Assembly (NCBI GenBank): GCA_965200945.1
Contig: OZ241749.1
Coordinates: forward strand, 2,604,001-2,668,000
Direction of reading: 5' to 3'
From: JADCRZ01 sp965200945
Lineage (GTDB): Bacteria; Bacteroidota; Bacteroidia; Chitinophagales; Chitinophagaceae
Length of the DNA stretch: 64,000 bases
The translations under genes and the position numbers were made by a program. The notes below the pieces were generated by a model. The model did no database searches and was not told where the DNA came from. It worked only from the letters and a program-made list of their open reading frames with translations. This document shows positions 31,740 through 39,965 of this stretch, in pieces. Position 1 is the stretch's first letter, and every line of letters starts with the position of its first letter.

Positions 31740-32783
31740 ATGCTGTTCACGGCTGCACAGATCGCGATGCTGATTCAGGGAAAGATCAAGGGAAACCCCG
31801 ACGCGCAGGTTGGTTCATTTGGCAGGATCGAAGAAGCGCAGGCGGGCCAGCTGGCATTTCTGGCAAATCCCAAGTACGAAGATTTCCTGTACAGCACAAA
31901 GGCTTCTGTGGTTATCATCAATGACTCCCTCGAACTGAAACAGCCGGTGGAAGCCACGCTCATTACCGTGCCTGATGCATACTCAGCCTTTGCCACCCTG
32001 CTTTCCACGTACCAGGAGATGATGACGCAGCAGATGCAGGGGATCGAGCAGCCTTCTTTTTTGCATGCTTCGGTAAAAACGGGCGAACAGGTTTTTGTAG
32101 GCGCTTTTTCCTACATCAGCGAGGGCGCCGTTGTGGGAGACGGGACCAAGATTTTTCCACAGGTTTTCCTGGGCCGAAACGTTAAGATCGGCAGCAATAC
32201 CATCATTCATCCCGGCGTGAAGATCTACCACGAGTGCGTGATCGGCAGCAACGTGGTGGTACATGCGGGCACGGTGATAGGAAGCGATGGATTCGGGTTT
32301 GCGCCGCAGGCGGATGGCAGCTATAAAAAAGTGCCGCAGATCGGCAATGTGGTGGTGGAAGACGGCGTGGAGATCGGGGCCAACACAACGATCGACCGGG
32401 CCACGATCGGTTCTACCTTCATCAGGAAAGGCGCCAAGCTCGACAACCTCATCCAGGTCGCGCACAATGTGGAGATCGGCGGCTATACCGTTGTTGCGGC
32501 ACAGGCAGGCATCAGTGGCAGCACCAAGATCGGGAAATATGTTCAGATAGGCGGCCAGGCGGGCATTGCCGGCCATCTGCAAATTGCAGATGGCAGCAGG
32601 ATCAATGCCCAGAGTGGACTTGGCAAATCGTTAAAAGCTCCGAATACAGCGGTAACAGGTTCTCCCGCGTACGAATATAACCGCGCTATCCGCAGCCAGG
32701 CCATGGCCCGCAATCTTCCTGAAATAGAGAAGCGGCTGGCCGAACTGGAAGAGGTGGTAAAGAAGTTCTCCTCTTCCCTGTAA
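31740..32783 (+). CDS. lpxD: UDP-3-O-(3-hydroxyacyl)glucosamine N-acyltransferase
   Basis: 347 residues from the ATG at 31740 (MLFTAAQIAMLIQGK); an in-frame start at 31689 would run through the repeat. The N-terminal uridine-binding domain (FLANPKYEDFLYSTKASVVI) is followed by left-handed parallel beta-helix hexad repeats (about 100-300: VKIGSNTIIHPGVKIYHECV) with the catalytic His in LDNLIQVAHNVEIG. The third step of lipid A synthesis, cytosolic face of the inner membrane. A C-terminal helix (NLPEIEKRLAELEEVVKKF) packs the trimer. Next lipid A genes are 2.3 kb further on, separated by thrC and lysR on the other strand. Confidence 0.95.
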   Translation: MLFTAAQIAMLIQGKIKGNPDAQVGSFGRIEEAQAGQLAFLANPKYEDFLYSTKASVVIINDSLELKQPVEATLITVPDAYSAFATLLSTYQEMMTQQMQGIEQPSFLHASVKTGEQVFVGAFSYISEGAVVGDGTKIFPQVFLGRNVKIGSNTIIHPGVKIYHECVIGSNVVVHAGTVIGSDGFGFAPQADGSYKKVPQIGNVVVEDGVEIGANTTIDRATIGSTFIRKGAKLDNLIQVAHNVEIGGYTVVAAQAGISGSTKIGKYVQIGGQAGIAGHLQIADGSRINAQSGLGKSLKAPNTAVTGSPAYEYNRAIRSQAMARNLPEIEKRLAELEEVVKKFSSSL

Positions 32784-32784
32784 A

Positions 32785-32800
32785 ACGCGACGCATCGCGT
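32785..32800. repeat. Dispersed palindrome copy after lpxD
   Basis: ACGCGACGCATCGCGT is one base away from the perfect palindrome ACGCGATGCATCGCGT, followed by CTCTA, also found in the copy near 61050. It sits between the convergent lpxD and thrC genes, where a hairpin could also act in termination. Confidence 0.6.
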
Positions 32801-32818
32801 CTCTATCCATCTTTGTCT

Positions 32819-34000
32819 CTACTCTAAATTCTCCAGATATTTATATCCGCTGCCGGTATTCAGCAGCACTATTTTATCGGCCGTATCGATCTGGTTGCGG
32901 TCACGCAGCTGCAGCAGGGCTTTCCAGACGGCGGCACCTTCGGGCGCCGCCAGCACGCCTTCGCTCGCCGCGATCTCTTTCACGCCGGCCACGATGTCTT
33001 CCTCGGAAACAGTGACCACCGTGCCTTCCGAATCGCGCAGCACTTCCAGCATCATGTCCATGCCGAACGGATAAGGTACTGCCAGGCCGTTGGCGAGGGA
33101 GGCATGTGGAGTAAAATGATCCTTCCAGTGGTGCGGGTCGTTCACGGCAACGGCAAGTGGGGCGCAGTTGGCGGCCTGTACTGCTATCATGCGGGGCAGG
33201 TGCGCCTTGATCCAGCCCATCCGCAGCATCTCCTGGAACGCTTTCCAGATGCCGATCAGTCCGGTGCCGCCGCCCGCCGGGTAAATGATCACATCCGGCA
33301 GCTGCCAGTTGAGCTGCTCTGCGATCTCGTACCCCATGGTCTTCTTGCCTTCGAGCCGGTAAGGCTCCTTCAGCGTCGACACATCGAAATAATGTTTCGT
33401 CTTTTTGAGCTCCTCCACTTTTTTCGCACAGTCGCTGATCAGTCCGTCGACCAGGATGAGTTCCGCTCCATAGAGCTCGCATTCCTGTTTGAAAATCTTT
33501 GGTGTATGCGTGGGCATCACCACGGTGCAGGCGATGCCGGCCTTGGCGCAATAGGCTGCCAGCGCCCCTCCGGCATTCCCCGCCGTGGGAATGATACAGC
33601 GTTCCACCCCCAGCTCTTTTGCTTTTGAAACTGCCATGCTGAGTCCGCGGGCCTTGAACGAGCCGGTCGGGTTGAGCGATTCGTCTTTCATGAGCAGGTC
33701 GGCGAAGCCGTGCCGGGAGGCGAGATTCTCGAGCGGCATCAGCGGCGTCATGCCTTCTCCGAGCGAGACAATATTCTTACGTTCAAAGACAGGCAGCATC
33801 TCAAAATAGCGCCACATGTTCTTTTCGCGAAACAAGAGATCTTCTTTGTGGAAGCCGGGCATCTGGTAGTCGTACCGCACTACGAGCGGCTGGTTGCAGC
33901 AGGTGGCGAAGTTCTGCAGATCAGCCAGCGAATACTCTTTTTTGCAGCGGGCACATTCCAGGTAAGCAGCATATGATAACGGTTGGGGTAAAGCGATCAT
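32819..34000 (-). CDS. thrC: Threonine synthase
   Basis: 393 residues, PLP-dependent, converting O-phosphohomoserine to threonine. An N-terminal zinc-ribbon-like segment (C16, C19, C34, C35: LECARCKKE, FATCCNQ) is typical of one threonine synthase class. The cofactor lysine is K116 (NPTGSFKARG), and GNAGGALAAY and GGGTGLIGIW form the phosphate-binding loops. No thrA/thrB nearby. It follows lysR on the same strand and lies in a tandem-box region (34021-34073) that could regulate it. Confidence 0.92.
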   Translation of the reverse strand: MIALPQPLSYAAYLECARCKKEYSLADLQNFATCCNQPLVVRYDYQMPGFHKEDLLFREKNMWRYFEMLPVFERKNIVSLGEGMTPLMPLENLASRHGFADLLMKDESLNPTGSFKARGLSMAVSKAKELGVERCIIPTAGNAGGALAAYCAKAGIACTVVMPTHTPKIFKQECELYGAELILVDGLISDCAKKVEELKKTKHYFDVSTLKEPYRLEGKKTMGYEIAEQLNWQLPDVIIYPAGGGTGLIGIWKAFQEMLRMGWIKAHLPRMIAVQAANCAPLAVAVNDPHHWKDHFTPHASLANGLAVPYPFGMDMMLEVLRDSEGTVVTVSEEDIVAGVKEIAASEGVLAAPEGAAVWKALLQLRDRNQIDTADKIVLLNTGSGYKYLENLE

Positions 34001-34043
34001 ACCTTAAAAGTAGTACTCCCTTATAACCTATCTTATACAAAAG

Positions 34044-34073
34044 AGTTATAGCCCATAACTAGGGGTTATAACT
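34044..34073. promoter_or_regulatory. TTATAAC inverted repeat between lysR and thrC
   Basis: AGTTATAGCCC (34044-34054) and GGGTTATAACT (34063-34073) form an 11-bp stem with one G-T pair around an 8-base centre. A third TTATAAC copy is at 34021-34027. This could be a LysR-type operator for thrC or a terminator for the regulator gene whose last codons it overlaps; the thrC promoter should lie in the same region. Confidence 0.45.
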
Positions 34074-34961
34074 CATCTTGGCAAACTTGATGAACGCCTT
34101 GTTCAGTCCGTCGTTGTCGGACCCCTGCCGCTGCATAAAGAAAAAGTCGCGGATGATCTGGAGTTTCTCAATCTTCACCGCTACCAGCTCGCCGCTTTCC
34201 AGCTCGCGCAGCACAGAGCGTTTCGGAAGAAAACCCAGACAATAATCCTCCCGCAAAAAATTTTTGAGTGCTTCCGTGCCGGCCAGGCGGATGCCTACTT
34301 TCAGTTCAGATATCTTGACATGATGTTTCTGGAGCGCATATTTAAGGGCAGCCAGGGTGCCCGACCCCTGTTCCCGCAGTGCGATGGGGAAGTTGCGCAG
34401 CTCTTCGATGTGCAGGCTGGCTTTCTGGGCGATCTCGCTTTTGGCCGAGCACACCGCCACCACTTCATCCTGCATAAAAGGCTGGTAAAGAATAGAAGAG
34501 ATCTTGTTCTTTCCTTCCACGATGCCCACGTCGATGTCCTGGTCGAGCAGCGCTTTTACGATGGTGTCGGTGTTCCGGTTGAGCAGGCTGATCTGTACGT
34601 TGGGAAACTTCTGGTGAAAGGAAGAAAGGATGCGGGGGAGGATATACAGCGCCACGGTGGTGCTGGCCCCCAGTTTCAGCTGGCCTTTGGCAAGGAACTG
34701 GTCTTTCAGCGTACTCATCTCATACTCGAGCTGTTTCTGGATGTGCTTGGCTTCGCGCAGGTGCCGGTTCAGCACTTTGCCTGCTTCGCTCAGCACTATG
34801 CTGCTGCCTTTCCGCTCAAAAAGAAGCGTTTTATAAAAATCCTCCAGCGCCTTGATATGCTTGCTGATGGCAGGCTGGCTGATGAACAGGGTCTGGCTTG
34901 CCTTCGAAAAGCTCAGGTGGGAAGCCACTTCAAGAAATATTTCGTGTCTGACGGAAAGCAT
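34059..34961 (-). CDS. LysR-family transcriptional regulator
   Basis: 300 residues, standard size. The N-terminal winged helix-turn-helix (FLEVASHLSFSKASQTLFIS, QPAISKHIKALED) is followed by the linker helix and a two-lobed effector domain (GASTTVALYILPRIL; DIDVGIVEGKN). A coinducer-dependent regulator; the effector is unknown. It is divergent from lpxC-fabZ and upstream of thrC on the same strand, so either could be its target. Its last codons overlap the inverted repeat at 34044-34073. Confidence 0.9.
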   Translation of the reverse strand: MLSVRHEIFLEVASHLSFSKASQTLFISQPAISKHIKALEDFYKTLLFERKGSSIVLSEAGKVLNRHLREAKHIQKQLEYEMSTLKDQFLAKGQLKLGASTTVALYILPRILSSFHQKFPNVQISLLNRNTDTIVKALLDQDIDVGIVEGKNKISSILYQPFMQDEVVAVCSAKSEIAQKASLHIEELRNFPIALREQGSGTLAALKYALQKHHVKISELKVGIRLAGTEALKNFLREDYCLGFLPKRSVLRELESGELVAVKIEKLQIIRDFFFMQRQGSDNDGLNKAFIKFAKMSYNP

Positions 34962-35034
34962 AAGGTTACCGGCAGCAAAGCTACTATCAATCGCGCTAAC
35001 CTTTTTTCAATCGGCTATTTCAATTCCGAATAAT

Positions 35035-35042
35035 TATATTTG
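35035..35042 (+). promoter_or_regulatory. lpxC-fabZ promoter, -7 box
   Basis: TATATTTG followed by CGC matches TAnnTTTG exactly, 22 bases before the start at 35065. The expected -33 region is T-rich without a clear TTTG. Confidence 0.48.
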
Positions 35043-35064
35043 CGCGAATAGACCAAACAGATAC

Positions 35065-36471
35065 ATGGACATAAACTTTAATACTGAGAAACAGCATACA
35101 CTGGCTTCGGAGATCAAAATCTCAGGAACAGGTTTGCATACCGGGCAGATGGTGAATATGGTTTTGAAGCCTGCGGAACCGGGTTTCGGGTTCCGGTTTC
35201 AGCGGACGGATCTTCCCGGCACTCCGGTGATTAAGGCAGATTGCGATTTGGTTTCCAGCACAGACCGGGGCACGACGCTCGAAGACAAGGGAGTAAAGAT
35301 CAGCACGGTTGAACATATCCTCGCCGCTTTCGTGGGCATGGGAGTCGACAATGCCCTCATCGAGCTCGACGGGCAGGAGATCCCGATCATCGACGGCAGC
35401 TCGAAGCCGTTCACCGACCTGATCGAAAGCACGGGCGTACAGGAACAGGACGCAGAAAAGATCTGGTTCACCCTCGACGACAACATCAGCTTTTCCGACG
35501 AAGGCAAACGGGTTGAAATGATGGCCGTTCCTTCTTCCAACTATAAGATCACTACCCTCATCGATTTTAATTCACCGGTTCTCGGCACGCAATACGCCGA
35601 CCTGAAAAACATCATGGATTTCAAGTCGGAGATAGCGCCCTGCCGTACCTTCTCCTTTTTACACGAGCTCGAAATGCTGCTCGACAACGACCTGATCAAA
35701 GGCGGCGACATCAACAACGCCATCGTGGTGGTCGACAAACCCGTGACTGAAGCGGAAATGACCCGGCTGGCCAAAGCGTTCGGCCGTGAAAGGATCGAAG
35801 TAAAAAGCGAAGGGTACCTGAACAACCTCGAGCTGCGCTTTCCCAACGAACCGGCCCGTCACAAGCTGCTGGACGTAGTGGGCGACCTGGCCCTCACCGG
35901 CTATGCCATCAAAGCCCAGATCATCGCCAACCGCCCGGGGCACAGTTCCAATGTGGCTTTTGCAAAAAAGATCAAGCAGGTAATCAGGCAGAAAAGCAAA
36001 ACGATGAACGTGCCGGCCTACGATCCGAACCGTCCGCCTATTTACAATGCCCAGCAGATCGAAGCGACTCTTCCCCACCGCTACCCGTTTCTGCTGGTAG
36101 ACAAGATCATTGACCTCGGCGATAAACACATCACCGGCATCAAGAATGTAACTTTTAACGAACCTTTTTTTGTGGGGCATTTTCCCGGCAATCCGATCAT
36201 GCCGGGCGTGCTGCAGATAGAAGCGTTGGCCCAGACAGGCGGCATACTGGCCATCAATGCCCTTCCCGAAGGCAAGTACGACACCTATTTTCTGAAGATA
36301 GACAACTGCAAATTCAAGAAGATGGTGGTTCCCGGCGATACCATGATCCTGAAGCTGGAACTTACCTCACCGATCAGGCGGGGAATCTGTGAAATGAACG
36401 GGACTGTTTTTGTAGGCAACAAAGTGTGCACGGAAGCCACCCTCACCGCACAGCTGGTAAAACAGCAATAA
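35065..36471 (+). CDS. lpxC-fabZ: Bifunctional UDP-3-O-acyl-GlcNAc deacetylase / 3-hydroxyacyl-ACP dehydratase (LpxC-FabZ fusion)
   Basis: 468 residues from the ATG at 35065 (MDINFNTEKQHTL); the frame is open upstream into the lysR promoter region. Residues 1-310 are LpxC, the zinc deacetylase that commits to lipid A: zinc ligands H84 (STVEHILAAF), H266 and D270 (PARHKLLDVVGD). Residues 330-468 are FabZ, with the catalytic His372 (GHFPGNPIMPG) and Glu386 (QIEALAQTGG). Fusion of these two genes is typical of Bacteroidota and ties lipid A flux to fatty-acid supply. lpxA follows 158 bases downstream on the same strand. Confidence 0.97.
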   Translation: MDINFNTEKQHTLASEIKISGTGLHTGQMVNMVLKPAEPGFGFRFQRTDLPGTPVIKADCDLVSSTDRGTTLEDKGVKISTVEHILAAFVGMGVDNALIELDGQEIPIIDGSSKPFTDLIESTGVQEQDAEKIWFTLDDNISFSDEGKRVEMMAVPSSNYKITTLIDFNSPVLGTQYADLKNIMDFKSEIAPCRTFSFLHELEMLLDNDLIKGGDINNAIVVVDKPVTEAEMTRLAKAFGRERIEVKSEGYLNNLELRFPNEPARHKLLDVVGDLALTGYAIKAQIIANRPGHSSNVAFAKKIKQVIRQKSKTMNVPAYDPNRPPIYNAQQIEATLPHRYPFLLVDKIIDLGDKHITGIKNVTFNEPFFVGHFPGNPIMPGVLQIEALAQTGGILAINALPEGKYDTYFLKIDNCKFKKMVVPGDTMILKLELTSPIRRGICEMNGTVFVGNKVCTEATLTAQLVKQQ

Positions 36472-36629
36472 CCGACTATGAACGGTCATTCGAGGTTCGG
36501 CATACATTTCGCTCAGACAGGAACAGTATCCATCAGGTGTTTACAACATCCACCGACCAGAAGGTTGCTTGCGACCCACCAGATAAGAATTGGCCTGTAT
36601 ACAATTCCTGACAAAGAGAAAATAAACGC

Positions 36630-37427
36630 ATGATTCATCCGCACACGTACATTCATCCGAATGCCAGACTGGCCACCAACGTAAAAGTGGATCCTTTTAC
36701 GGTCATTCACCAGGATGTAGAGATAGGCGATGGCACCTGGATCGGCTCGAATGTAACCATCATGGAAGGCGCCCGGATCGGCAAGAACTGCCGGGTGTTT
36801 CCCGGAGCCGTTATTGCGGCCATTCCCCAGGACCTGAAATACCGGGGAGAATATTCCGTTGTGGAGATCGGCGACAATACTACCATCCGCGAATTCGTGA
36901 CCGTGAACCGCGGCACCAAAGACCGCGAGAAAACCGTGATCGGCAACAACTGCCTCATACAGGCTTATTGTCACCTTGCACACGACTGCATCGTGGGCAA
37001 CAATTGCGTGATGAGCAACAACACACAGGTAGCCGGCCACGTGATCATCGAAGACTGGGCCATCCTGGGCGGCATGTGCGCCGTACACCAGTTTGTGCGC
37101 ATCGGCCAGCATTCTTTTATCAGCGGCGGCTCGCTGATCGGCAAAGATGTACCGCCTTTCATCAAGGCAGCCCGCAATCCGCTGAGCTATGCGGGAGTCA
37201 ACTCCGTAGGACTGAAAAGACGCGGATTTAGCAATGAACGCATCAACGACATCCTTACCATCTACCGAAGCATTTACAACAAGGGCATGAACACCACGCA
37301 GGCCCTCGGCTACATAGAAGAAGAGCTGCCGGCAAGTGACGAACGCGACGAGATCGTGACCTTTATTCGCGAGAGCGGCCGGGGCATTATAAAACGCTAT
37401 ACCAAAGGCAGCATCGATGAGGATTAA
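36630..37427 (+). CDS. lpxA: Acyl-ACP--UDP-N-acetylglucosamine O-acyltransferase
   Basis: 265 residues. The first enzyme of lipid A synthesis. Left-handed parallel beta-helix with hexad repeats throughout (VGNNCVMSNNTQVAG, MCAVHQFVRIGQHS), the catalytic His in CHLAHDCIVG, and the C-terminal helical domain (NPLSYAGVNSVGLKRRGF onward). Start 158 bases from the lpxC-fabZ stop; its 3' end overlaps the ABC ATPase gene by 11 bases. Confidence 0.96.
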   Translation: MIHPHTYIHPNARLATNVKVDPFTVIHQDVEIGDGTWIGSNVTIMEGARIGKNCRVFPGAVIAAIPQDLKYRGEYSVVEIGDNTTIREFVTVNRGTKDREKTVIGNNCLIQAYCHLAHDCIVGNNCVMSNNTQVAGHVIIEDWAILGGMCAVHQFVRIGQHSFISGGSLIGKDVPPFIKAARNPLSYAGVNSVGLKRRGFSNERINDILTIYRSIYNKGMNTTQALGYIEEELPASDERDEIVTFIRESGRGIIKRYTKGSIDED

Positions 37428-38034
37428 CTGCGCTGATGCAGGCAAGCGTTTCAACAGGGAATGGATCTTCCGTCATGTCAATTACGAATTTTCACCGGGC
37501 GAATGGTACGCCGTCACCGGCCCGAACGGGTCGGGGAAATCAACGCTGCTCCAGGTACTGGCGGGCGCCGTTACCACCAGCGAAGGCAGTGTTACCTACC
37601 GGTACCCGGAAACCCCTGTCGAAAGCGAGCGCGTCTTTACCCTCATTTCTCTTGCAGCTCCCTACCTCGGCGTCATTGAAGAAATGACCCTCCTCGAATT
37701 TCTTCAATTCCACCAGACCTTCAAACCCTTCATGCCCGGACTCCTGCCCCAGGATATCATTTCCCGAATCGGCCTCGAAAAAGCCGCACACAAGCAGATC
37801 CGCTATTATTCGAGCGGCATGAAGCAACGGGTGAAGCTGGCACAGGCCATCTTCTCGCACACCCCGTGCCTCCTTCTCGACGAGCCCTGCTCCAACCTCG
37901 ACCAGGCCGGCATCGATCTCTACAACCAGCTGATCCGCGAGTTCTGCTCCAACCGCCTCCTCATAATCTGCTCGAATGATGAGCAGGAATATTCATTTTG
38001 TGAAAAGAGGTTGAGCATGCTGGAGTTCAAGTGA
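37417..38034 (+). CDS. ABC transporter ATP-binding protein
   Basis: 205 residues, a minimal nucleotide-binding domain. Walker A GPNGSGKST (34-42), Q-loop region near LISLAAPYLG, signature YYSSGMKQRVKLAQA, Walker B CLLLDEPCSNLD and the His/switch region degenerate near ICSNDEQEYSF. No permease gene is adjacent, so it must pair with a subunit elsewhere. Start overlaps lpxA by 11 bases, suggesting a link with envelope lipid genes, but its family is too general to call it an LPS exporter. Confidence 0.85.
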   Translation: MRINCADAGKRFNREWIFRHVNYEFSPGEWYAVTGPNGSGKSTLLQVLAGAVTTSEGSVTYRYPETPVESERVFTLISLAAPYLGVIEEMTLLEFLQFHQTFKPFMPGLLPQDIISRIGLEKAAHKQIRYYSSGMKQRVKLAQAIFSHTPCLLLDEPCSNLDQAGIDLYNQLIREFCSNRLLIICSNDEQEYSFCEKRLSMLEFK

Positions 38035-38069
38035 GTCGTTTGAACCGGGATTGGCCTGACTAAGACAAC

Positions 38070-39284
38070 TTACCGCTGACTCGCGATCAGTAGGTTCAAA
38101 TCGGTGTACTTGAGGTCGAACTGCTGGCTTAGGTGGAAATCGGTGAGGGCGCCCTTGAAGAGGTAGATGCTGCTGCGCAGGTGAAGCTGGTGCCAGATAA
38201 GGTTTTCGAAGCCGCCTTCTTCCGACACTTCCAGCAGCAGGGGCATCAGCACGCTGCTGATGGCCTGGGATGCCGTGCGGGCAAACCCGGAAGGAATATT
38301 GGGAACGCCGTAATGAATGACGCCATATTTAGTGATAACGGGATGCTGGTGGTTGGTGATCTCAGAGGTTTCAAAACAGCCGCCGCGGTCGATGCTGACG
38401 TCGATGATCACGCTGCCGGTGCGCATATTGCTGACCATTTCTTCGGTTACCACTACCGGTGTGCGGCCGGTAGATGAAGAAAGGGCGCCGACGGCAATTT
38501 CGCAGGTCTTGAGCTGCTTTGCGAGGATCTTGGGTTCTATAACGGAGGTCCACATACGCTGGCCTATGTTGTTCTGCAGGCGCTTCAGGCGGTAGACGCT
38601 GTTATCGAATACTTTCACGGAAGCGCCGAGTGCCAGGGCCGCGCGGGCCGCATACTCACCCACGATACCGGCGCCGAGAATGATCACTTTGGTAGGCGGG
38701 ATACCGGAGATGCCCCCGAGCAAAACCCCCTTGCCATGGTTGGCCGAACTGAGGTACTGCGCCGCTATCAGCATCACGGCACTGCCGGCGATCTCGCTCA
38801 TACTGCGGACGATCGGATAGGTGCCGCTGTCGTCTTTCAGGTTCTCGAAAGAAAAAGCGGTGATCTTTTTCTCCATCATTTTTTCGAGGAACTCACCTTT
38901 CATGGCCGACATCTGCAGCGGAGATATGACCATCTGATTTTGCTGAAGAAAGGGCAGGTCTTCTTCCACCACCGGTGCGCTTTTTACCAGCAACGGGGCC
39001 TTGAAAACTTCACTCTTGTCAGACACAATGCGGGCCCCTGCCTCGCTGTAATCACGGTCGCGGTAATGGGCCGCTTCGCCTGCATTGTTTTCCATCACCA
39101 CCTGGTGGCCGTTGCTGATCAGCACGCCCACCGCATCCGGCGTAAGAGCAACCCGGTTTTCCTGGAACGCAGTTTCCCTGGGGATCCCGATATGCAGCTT
39201 CTCTCCCTGGGGTTTCACGTCCAGGGTCTCTTCCAGTGTTTCATAACTGAAGCTTGTGCTTATCAGAGGCTTGGTCTGCGCCAT
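38070..39284 (-). CDS. ald: Alanine dehydrogenase
   Basis: 404 residues. NAD-dependent interconversion of alanine with pyruvate and ammonia; family also includes PntA-like N-domains. Conserved IPRETAFQENRVALTP start (34-49), the NAD-binding GAGIVGEYAARAALALGASV (about 203-222), and the substrate region GAGARIVSD to SPLQMSA. Slightly longer than the 370-residue norm, owing to an N-terminal extension of about 30 residues. It is separated from tsaE by 136 bases on the same strand; these two genes are neighbours in other Bacteroidota as far as I recall. Confidence 0.88.
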   Translation of the reverse strand: MAQTKPLISTSFSYETLEETLDVKPQGEKLHIGIPRETAFQENRVALTPDAVGVLISNGHQVVMENNAGEAAHYRDRDYSEAGARIVSDKSEVFKAPLLVKSAPVVEEDLPFLQQNQMVISPLQMSAMKGEFLEKMMEKKITAFSFENLKDDSGTYPIVRSMSEIAGSAVMLIAAQYLSSANHGKGVLLGGISGIPPTKVIILGAGIVGEYAARAALALGASVKVFDNSVYRLKRLQNNIGQRMWTSVIEPKILAKQLKTCEIAVGALSSSTGRTPVVVTEEMVSNMRTGSVIIDVSIDRGGCFETSEITNHQHPVITKYGVIHYGVPNIPSGFARTASQAISSVLMPLLLEVSEEGGFENLIWHQLHLRSSIYLFKGALTDFHLSQQFDLKYTDLNLLIASQR

Positions 39285-39420
39285 AGTACCAAATTTGCTT
39301 TTTTGTTGTTTTAGGGTATTGTCTGCAAACAGACTTCACATATACAAAGAAAGGCACTCGCCGCTGGTGCCTCCGCATTCCTGGTGCATTCGTCTGCACC
39401 CTGGATGCCTTCAAATATAC

Positions 39421-39834
39421 TTATTTATCACAGATAACAATCCGGCGGGTAATTTCGTCCAGCACTTCCAGATACACATCAACCACCGCTTCAGGAAAAA
39501 CCGAAGGGGCTTTTTCCGGCCATTCCACCAGGCAAAGATCGCCTGAATACAGGCAGTCTTCCACCCCGGCCCGCAGCGCTTCCTCATCATCTTTCAGCCT
39601 GTACAGATCGAGGTGAAACACGCTGCCGGCAGCGGTTCTGTATTCGTTGATGATCGAAAAGGTAGGACTGCTCACCACATTCTTTACTTCCAGCTGCCTG
39701 CATACCGCCTTCACGAACGTCGTTTTGCCGGCACCCATCGCACCATGCAGGGCTGCCACCTTCCTGCTGCCCAGCACTTCCAGGAATCCCTGCGCCACTT
39801 CGTGTATATCTTCCAGTTTGAACGTGCGTTCCAT
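39421..39834 (-). CDS. tsaE: tRNA threonylcarbamoyladenosine synthesis ATPase TsaE
   Basis: 137 residues. P-loop GAMGAGKTTFVKAVCRQL (about 31-48), SSPTFSIINEY and LDLYRL are the TsaE signatures. TsaE works with TsaB/TsaD to place the t6A modification next to the anticodon of ANN-decoding tRNAs. Cytosolic. Divergent from the P-type ATPase gene; 131 bases between them include the latter's promoter. Confidence 0.94.
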   Translation of the reverse strand: MERTFKLEDIHEVAQGFLEVLGSRKVAALHGAMGAGKTTFVKAVCRQLEVKNVVSSPTFSIINEYRTAAGSVFHLDLYRLKDDEEALRAGVEDCLYSGDLCLVEWPEKAPSVFPEAVVDVYLEVLDEITRRIVICDK

Positions 39835-39906
39835 GCCGCAAAGATACAGGTTGCCGGAAGCGTTGCAATTCGCCGGATAAGATTTGCAACAACGTATCCA
39901 TAATAA

Positions 39907-39939
39907 TTGGCCGCCCGGTAAAAGGGTGCTGTAATTTCG
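39907..39939 (+). promoter_or_regulatory. Promoter of the copper-type ATPase gene
   Basis: TTGG (39907-39910), 21-base spacer, TAATTTCG then C (39932-39939). The -7 box is the same T-to-C variant (TAATTTCGC) found before rplS and korA. It lies 26 bases before the start. Confidence 0.5.
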
Positions 39940-39965
39940 CAGGCAGAATTAAACGAAACAGGTGT

